Made by a program: the position numbers and the translations under genes
Part shown: one piece after another, positions 19,378 to 23,844 of the stretch
Layout: each line of letters opens with the position of its first letter
Numbering within the stretch: position 1 is the stretch's first letter
Assembly: GCA_003427395.1 (NCBI GenBank)
Contig: BFEA01000078.1
Span: forward strand, 658,355 to 682,198
Direction of reading: 5' to 3'
DNA from: Chara braunii
Lineage: Eukaryota > Streptophyta > Charophyceae > Charales > Characeae
DNA length: 23,844 nt
The notes under the pieces: generated by a model
Seen by the model: only the letters and a program-made list of their open reading frames with translations
The model's database searches: none
What the model was told of the DNA's origin: nothing

Positions 19378-20949
19378 TGGTTGGAACTATCTTACGATTT
19401 CTACGACCTCGAGACAAGCCCTTCGAAGAAAAAGGTGAACTGGAAAGTACCCCCATCGACAGGGACCCAAGGTAGTGTGGGAGGAGGACCTCCGAGCCCC
19501 CCCGGGGCCAGAGGGGTGGGAGGCAGTGGCCACGAGGAAGGAGGTGGCGGAGGCAGTGGCCATACGACATCAGGGGGAAGCGCACCGACATCATCGCCTG
19601 CCCCTGGCGGTCAGGGCAGGATCGCGCACAGCGGCGTGGGGGAAGGGGGGGTGAACGTCACACACTCCCCAACAGCAGGGAGTGGCAAGTCGGGGAAGTT
19701 CGCCCGCATCCGAACTTCGCAGATGGAGGACCCAGTGCCCGTGGAGGCAGTAAAGTAGGCCGGCATCCACACTTCAATGACTCTGGAGCAGGCGGCCCTT
19801 CCTTCGTGGACTGCTTTCGGCTCCTCCAGTGAAGTGGGGCGGGGCTCATGTGCAGGGGATCCTGTCTCCGCCGTGAAGGGCAAGTTCGCGGGCATCCCTA
19901 CCAGGGCAGACGACGTTCAGGCGAGTGTACCGGTCCAGTGGAGCTCTACAGGAGCACAGGCGTTGGAGATTAACGCCGCCCTGGCTGTGCGGGAGGCGAC
20001 GCCGCTGGCCCTTGGACAAGGCCGATCTGCGGAGTCACAGAGAGAGATTGCTGGTGCAGCGCCATCCGCCTTCCTTGCGACGAAGTCCGCCGGTATCCGT
20101 ACTTCGTCCGTGACGTGCCTGCAGTCGAAGGAGGCAGGGACGGAGGAAGGTGCTATGTCTGTTTATACAGACAACCACTCCTTGGGATCCGCCTTGATGC
20201 AGCTGCAAGGAGCCGAGTCGCGTGAGACTGACGGGGGGGAAGAATGGGTGGAAGTCGAGGGCGGGGAAGAAGGGGGAGAATGGGAGGAGGGGGGAGAAGG
20301 AGACGAAGGGCGAGAGAAGGAATTGATTACATTGCGTGACGGGGAAGACGGTGAAGAAGGAGGACTCAGTATTATAGACGAGGAAAGGGTGGATGCCGGA
20401 GACGAGGATGTCTGTGGGGAGACATCTGATTCGTTCGGTCTGGTGTACGCCAGACCAGGTGAAGGTGATATCGACGACGACAAGACGACGATGGAGATGG
20501 AGACGCAGGTGGTTAGTGGCCTTTCCGTGGACCACGAAGAATATGACGCCCACCACCTAGCCACGGCGGTGCATCAACCCGACGGGTGCAACGAGGCTAT
20601 CATGACAGTGAGCCCGGCGAAAATGACTCGCCGTCTTAGCGCCAATGAGGTCATCGATAGTATACTGGGCGACGTGCAAGCTAAAACACTTTCGTCCACC
20701 CCGTCAAAAGACGATGCCCTTCTCAGCAACGAAACTTTCGCGGTCTGGGGCTTGGCGCTCATCCAGCCGTGCTTTCTTGTGCCCTGGTCACCGCTCACAG
20801 GAGGAAGGGGGGGGGTTGTTGGGGGTCGCCAGCGCGTCACGTCCCTGAAAAAGTGCAGGGTAGGCACTCCGGCCCTGGCTGTCCTCGCCTTACCAGCGCC
20901 CACGTCGCCGACGAAGGAGCGGGAAGAAAAACAAGCAAGTAAGCATTGA
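19378..20949 (+). pseudogene. Low-complexity and acidic tail of the same frame, with embedded palindrome copies
   Basis: The frame continues in phase past the TAG at 19375 (WLELSYDFYDLE), through a Gly/Ser/Pro-rich stretch, a TAG at 19756-19758, a less ordered region, and an acidic block (about 20230-20420, Glu/Gly/Asp-rich). It ends at TGA 20947-20949 after a Lys-rich tail. Four copies of the 22-bp motif lie in the same reading phase (19696, 19753, 19882, 20083) and encode K-F/S-A-G-I-R-T-S or close variants. The TAG at 19756 lies inside one of these copies. A region near 20745-20800 (GTCTGG...CTCACAG) could be a short intron. No catalytic domain is visible. Confidence 0.55.
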
Positions 20950-21250
20950 CGATCGTCGTGATGTCAGCACTCCCGCGTTTCGGGATTGTCGACGCTGTCT
21001 GTGAACCCCCTTGTCGATTTATGCCCCACGTTAGATGGACAAAATTCCGCTTCACTTGTCAGTGAGGACAAATTGGCCTCTTGTTCTTTAACACATCCTC
21101 ACGCTTTATTCTATGACTGCTCATCCGCTCCTCCCTCTACAAGTCCTCTGTCGTCGTCTCGACTTTCTATCTTTGGCCGACAGTTGTAGTGCAGATACCG
21201 GCGGACAACAAGACAGACCGTCCGATAAACGATTTTCGCAGCGACGAGCT
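20950..21250. other. Spacer with one reverse palindrome copy
   Basis: Between the end of the long frame and the foldback I see only a degenerate reverse copy of the 22-bp motif at 21187-21208. Its flank (TTGTAGTGCAGATACCGGCGGAC) is shared with the copy at 21620. Confidence 0.6.
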
Positions 21251-21870
21251 TGTGTGCATTCGCACATAAAACAACGAGCGCAGTCTAGCCCGAGAACCCT
21301 GCACATGACGACGAAAGACCACATCACACCAAAGAAGAGGAATGTTTACAAATGCCGAAGTTCGGATTCCGGCGGAGTTGCAGTTACAACCAGCAGGTCA
21401 GGTCGCAGAACCGGGTTTGGTCTTGAAACTGGAACTGCGGAACCCGCCGGAAAAACGGTAATATAGATGGTCTGTTCTGAAGTCCGCCGACATCCGAACT
21501 ACAAGTGCCTACGTGAGGTGGAGCACGCCCCGTTGGTCGGTGTTTGTGAACTGTGGCTGCAAGTCCGCTGGAATCTGCACATCGGCAAATGCCGACTTTC
21601 CACCTCGCGCCGACACTTGTAGTGTGGATACCGGCGGACTAGAAAACATACCCTTCGAAGTTCCGGTTTCCTCCGGTCACCGCAGTTCCAGTGTCAGGAC
21701 CAAACCCGGCTGGTCCGTATCTGCTAGTTGTAGCTACAAGTCCGCCGAAATCCGAACTTCAGCATTGGTAGGCGTTCCTCTTCTTTGGCCTGATGTGGTC
21801 TTCGTCGTCATGTGCTGGGGTCTCGGGCTCGACAACGCTCGTCGTTTTATGTCCGAATGCACGCATGCTT
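21251..21870. mobile_element. Foldback (long inverted repeat) element
   Basis: The left arm (about 21251-21520) and right arm (about 21601-21870) are reverse complements over about 270 bp with an 80-bp loop. Matching blocks, left arm against the reverse complement of the right arm, include GTGCATTCGNACATAAAAC, CACATGACGACGAA, CCAAAGAAGAGGAA, GAAGTTCGGATT, CCGGGTTTGGTC, ACTGGAACTGCGG, AGTCCGCCG and ACTACAAGTG, ending in GAGGTG. Identity is roughly 75-80% by eye. The motif copies pair: 21358 with 21738, and 21480 with 21620. This is the architecture of a foldback transposon or MITE. No transposase lies inside. Target-site duplications could not be fixed because the outer ends fade out. Confidence 0.85.
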
Positions 21871-21935
21871 GTGGGCTACATTATCTTTCTCATTGTCACT
21901 TTCGTCGAACTCCTCCTGGGAATGTCTCTCGGGTT

Positions 21936-22624
21936 ATGGACGATGTTTCTCGCAGCGTGGTGCCTCCTCATCATGTCCTCTCCTCCTTTGCGGATGATCA
22001 ATTCAGAATCACGGCGAAAGATATGCTCACCATTTTGCAAGCCAATGGCAAGATCAACGATGAGGTGGTGAATTTCTACATGGCCCTTTTGGGGTCGACG
22101 GCATCCGCAACACGTGCACGACCATCAGGCCTTCAAATCTTCAGCTTTAATTTTTTCTTCTTCAGTATGCTGCAACTTCGAGGACACACTGGGTGGAGAG
22201 GTGGGCTAAAAATGTTGATCTGCATCAGTTCGATATGATCTTCGTTCCGGTGCACAAACATAACGATTACTGGATCGTACTTTCCGTTAATTTGAGAGAC
22301 AATGTCTTCAAAATTTTCGACTTTTTTCCTCGCGTTAAAGCCGATTCCAATTTCTACCGTAGTGTTTTCGAGTTGATTGTACAGTATTTAGAATGTCATA
22401 CCTCACATAGCCGGTCGGATAGGGGTTGGAAGACTATGGTCAGAAAAACTGTTGTGGAAGGAGTTCCAAGGCAAGTTGATGGAGCTTGTTGCGGGGTGTT
22501 CATGTTGACATTTGCAACACTGTTGCAACGTGGTGATCGACCCCCTTTCAGATTCTCGAGTAAAGATTTGCCTGTTATTAGACGACAAGTGGCAACATGT
22601 CTCTTGGAAGGACGTTGTCTTTGA
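21936..22624 (+). pseudogene. Ulp1/SENP-like C48 cysteine peptidase domain, one frame disruption, His site changed
   Basis: From ATG 21936 the frame gives FRITAKDMLTIL, NDEVVNFYMALL and IFSFNFFFFSML, matching the N-terminal half of SUMO-protease domains (NDE.INFYM; FFNTFFF.KL). From about 22172 the match continues in another phase: ERWAKNVDLHQFDMIFVPV, YWIVLSV, FKIFDFF and PRQVDGACCGVFML. The join gives the family spacing exactly (11 residues from L to the W of the RW motif). That favours a lost base near 22170, but TTTTTTCTTCTTCAG (22151-22165) could be a 3' splice site instead. In Ulp1 enzymes the triad is His-Asp-Cys plus Gln. Here Asp (22319-22321), Gln (22472-22474) and Cys (22490-22492) are present, but the His before Trp is Tyr (22268-22270). 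Such domains remove SUMO or similar modifiers and are often carried by plant and algal transposons. The stop TGA is at 22622. Confidence 0.75.
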
Positions 22625-22940
22625 CAGTTTTCAATGACTTGTACATAATTTTTTAAATGTATTTCATTCTATGGCAATTGTATTTGGTAACATAAGACAT
22701 TATTCAACTTTCTTTCTAAGTTCAACATTGTTTTCTTCATTGGGTCTGTTTCTCGTTGTCTTTGGGATGCTCGCTGTCGATATGGCAGTGGTACTATTTT
22801 CGTGCAGTTCAACATTGTTTTCTTGTAGTTGGATGACTTTTTCATGTGTGGACTTCGTCACATGAGTCTCTTCTCGTGCAGTGGAACAATTCGTGTTGAG
22901 CTCTATGATTTCTATTGCAAGTGAAACGCACAGGGCACCG
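22625..22940. other. AT-rich 3' flank with a short direct repeat
   Basis: AGTTCAACATTGTTTTCTT occurs at about 22719 and 22807. A 64-codon hydrophobic frame reads across the repeats and is not supported. AT-rich words just after the C48 stop could serve as a polyadenylation region, but no clear signal was identified. Confidence 0.5.
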
Positions 22941-22947
22941 ACATCGA

Positions 22948-23064
22948 AAGTTCGGATATCGGCGCACTACAGCCTCTTCGCCCCCCCGGCAACAATCTTA
23001 TGTAGGTTGTGGTACATAAGATTGTTGTCGGGGGGGGGGCGAAGAGCCTGTACTCCGCCAGCAT
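22948..23064. repeat. Hairpin with ~38-bp arms beginning and ending in palindrome motif
   Basis: The left arm (22968-23004) and right arm (23013-23052) are nearly perfect reverse complements around an 8-nt loop, GGTTGTGG. Differences are one C/T, one G/C and a G-run three bases longer on the right. Outside the arms, a reverse copy of the 22-bp motif (22948-22969) faces a degenerate forward copy (about 23050-23064, TACTCCGCCAGCATCT), so the stem extends imperfectly. The structure abuts the plastid fragment directly. Confidence 0.9.
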
Positions 23065-23067
23065 CTC

Positions 23068-23277
23068 ATAAAAGGCCAATTTTTCTGGTATTCGCGACCA
23101 AGTTTCTGAAATACTAAGACCTTGAGATGTACTTAATCGTACGCGTCTATCGATTTCTTGTTGAAAATAGCCTTGATCCCATTGGTATCTAGTAGGACCA
23201 AATAATTCAATAGGAGTAGCTGCAGAACCATACCACATAGTTCCAGATACTATAAAAGCTGCAAAAAACACTGCTGC
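23068..23277 (-). pseudogene. psbB: Plastid psbB (CP47) fragment in nuclear context
   Basis: The minus strand encodes about 70 consecutive residues of the photosystem II core antenna CP47, including [27 protein letters not shown] and IPEKLAFY. These lie before and within the large lumenal loop, roughly residues 205-275 of the ~508-residue protein. There is no stop or frameshift, which suggests a recent transfer. Both ends are abrupt. After KLAFY the usual DYIGNNP is replaced by hairpin sequence, and before AAVFFAAF the sequence turns into a CT-rich minisatellite. It has no start codon of its own and cannot make CP47, so I call it a nuclear plastid DNA insertion. A chimeric assembly read is the alternative. 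Confidence 0.92.
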
Positions 23278-23445
23278 TCTCACTCTCGCTGCTCTCCCTC
23301 TCTCACTCTCGCTGCTCTCTCTCTCTCACTCTCGCTGCTCTCTCTCTCTCACTCTCGCTGCTCTCTCTCTCTCTCAGTTTTTCTCCCTCTTTCTCTCTTT
23401 CTCTCTCACATACACACACCCGCACACACACACTCACACTCTCAC
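23272..23445 (+). repeat. CT-rich minisatellite followed by CA/CT-rich DNA
   Basis: Five copies of the core ACTCTCGCTGCTCTC, or its start at the psbB boundary, are separated by variable CT-runs at roughly 26-bp spacing to about 23378. TCTCTTT-rich and then CACACA-rich sequence continues to 23445. The unit contains GCTGCTCTC, the same word formed at the end of the psbB fragment. Confidence 0.92.
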
Positions 23446-23844
23446 AGGCTGCTAATCCTATCTCCTTCCTCTTCTGTCCAAAATGAAACCCCAGTACAAA
23501 TCTGTTCCCCCCTTCCCCTCGTCCAGCACAAGGCAGACTTTTGTTGCGAACTAGTTGCGTATGCCTAAATTAGAAAAAAACAACCCACAATTACCTTTCT
23601 TCATCCATCCATAGCGGAACATAACATGTCTGTCCTTCACTCCGACCTCCTCACCATCAAAAGATGCAGAAACCTCTCCCAAACTGTTGTTGAATCAGAA
23701 GATAGAAAAGCTTGTTTGGAGTGCGTCACCGAAACTGACTGTTTCCTCATTGAGAGCCGCTTGAGACAGATCACTGGAGCTCGCTGTTCCCGCCTCCAGC
23801 GGGGGAAAAATAAAAGTCGAAATGCTTAATTGGAATGTATCACT
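23446..23844. other. Unassigned right edge
   Basis: A 67-codon ATG frame (23626-23829) is open on the plus strand, but I recognise nothing in it and it is too short to support. Otherwise the stretch contains no visible structure and runs off the window. Confidence 0.4.

Noticed and set aside
22671-22865. Short hydrophobic frame (64 codons) after the C48 domain
   Set aside because: It is AT-rich and made of the AGTTCAACATTG direct repeat, so it is more likely 3' flank than a membrane protein gene.
23068-23277. Functional CP47 exon
   Set aside because: Only about 70 of roughly 508 residues are present, with abrupt ends in a hairpin and a minisatellite.

Overview
The window looks like nuclear DNA from a large, repeat-rich eukaryotic genome, most likely a streptophyte green alga of the Chara type. 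Four things point there. A 210-bp plastid psbB (CP47) fragment lies at 23068-23277. A eukaryotic Ulp1/SENP-type (C48) protease domain is present. A 45-N assembly gap and long (TG)n, poly-T and poly-A tracts are present. Almost nothing outside 10.6-11.6 kb and 15.2-22.6 kb looks coding. The Chara-like assignment is inference. There are no bacterial-style operons, so I did not use alternative start codons.

Layout. 1-700 is a degenerate ~25-bp minisatellite. 1392-4990 is a satellite-like region built from ~745-bp tandem units, each beginning with a copy of a 22-bp imperfect palindrome. 5.3-9.3 kb is a patchwork of short tandem arrays (periods about 117, 80, 165, 27, 24, 450-480 and 17 bp) with no convincing gene. 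9.3-10.2 kb is a dense cluster of the 22-bp palindrome. 10631-11575 holds one unrecognised open reading frame. 11.5-13.4 kb is low-complexity DNA with a probably artefactual gap, a tRNA-like sequence with Pol III boxes (candidate SINE) and microsatellites. 13.8-15.1 kb is another palindrome cluster around a 140-bp tandem duplication.

The main content is 15208-20949: a nearly continuous ~5.7-kb coding frame, broken by two frameshifts and five in-frame stops (one TGA, four TAG). It carries, in order, an unknown N-terminal domain, a charged linker, a ParB/sulfiredoxin-like domain (GQHN in place of GERR), a long unrecognised middle section, and a degenerate beta-class (permuted) N4/N6 DNA methyltransferase-like domain. 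A low-complexity and acidic tail follows, into which copies of the 22-bp palindrome have been inserted in frame. Downstream, a ~620-bp foldback element (21251-21870, arms ~270 bp) abuts a C48 peptidase domain (21936-22624). That domain needs one frameshift or a short intron, and its catalytic His position reads Tyr.

About 36 copies of the 22-bp palindrome were found by eye across the window. They lie in satellite units, in foldback arms, in a hairpin beside the plastid insert and inside the open reading frame. The right edge (22968-23480) is a composite of a 38-bp-arm hairpin, the psbB fragment and a CT-rich minisatellite that appears seeded at the psbB junction. I read the ParB/methyltransferase-like gene and the C48 domain as remnants of a mobile-element gene set. 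That is inference: no transposase, integrase or reverse transcriptase was recognised.
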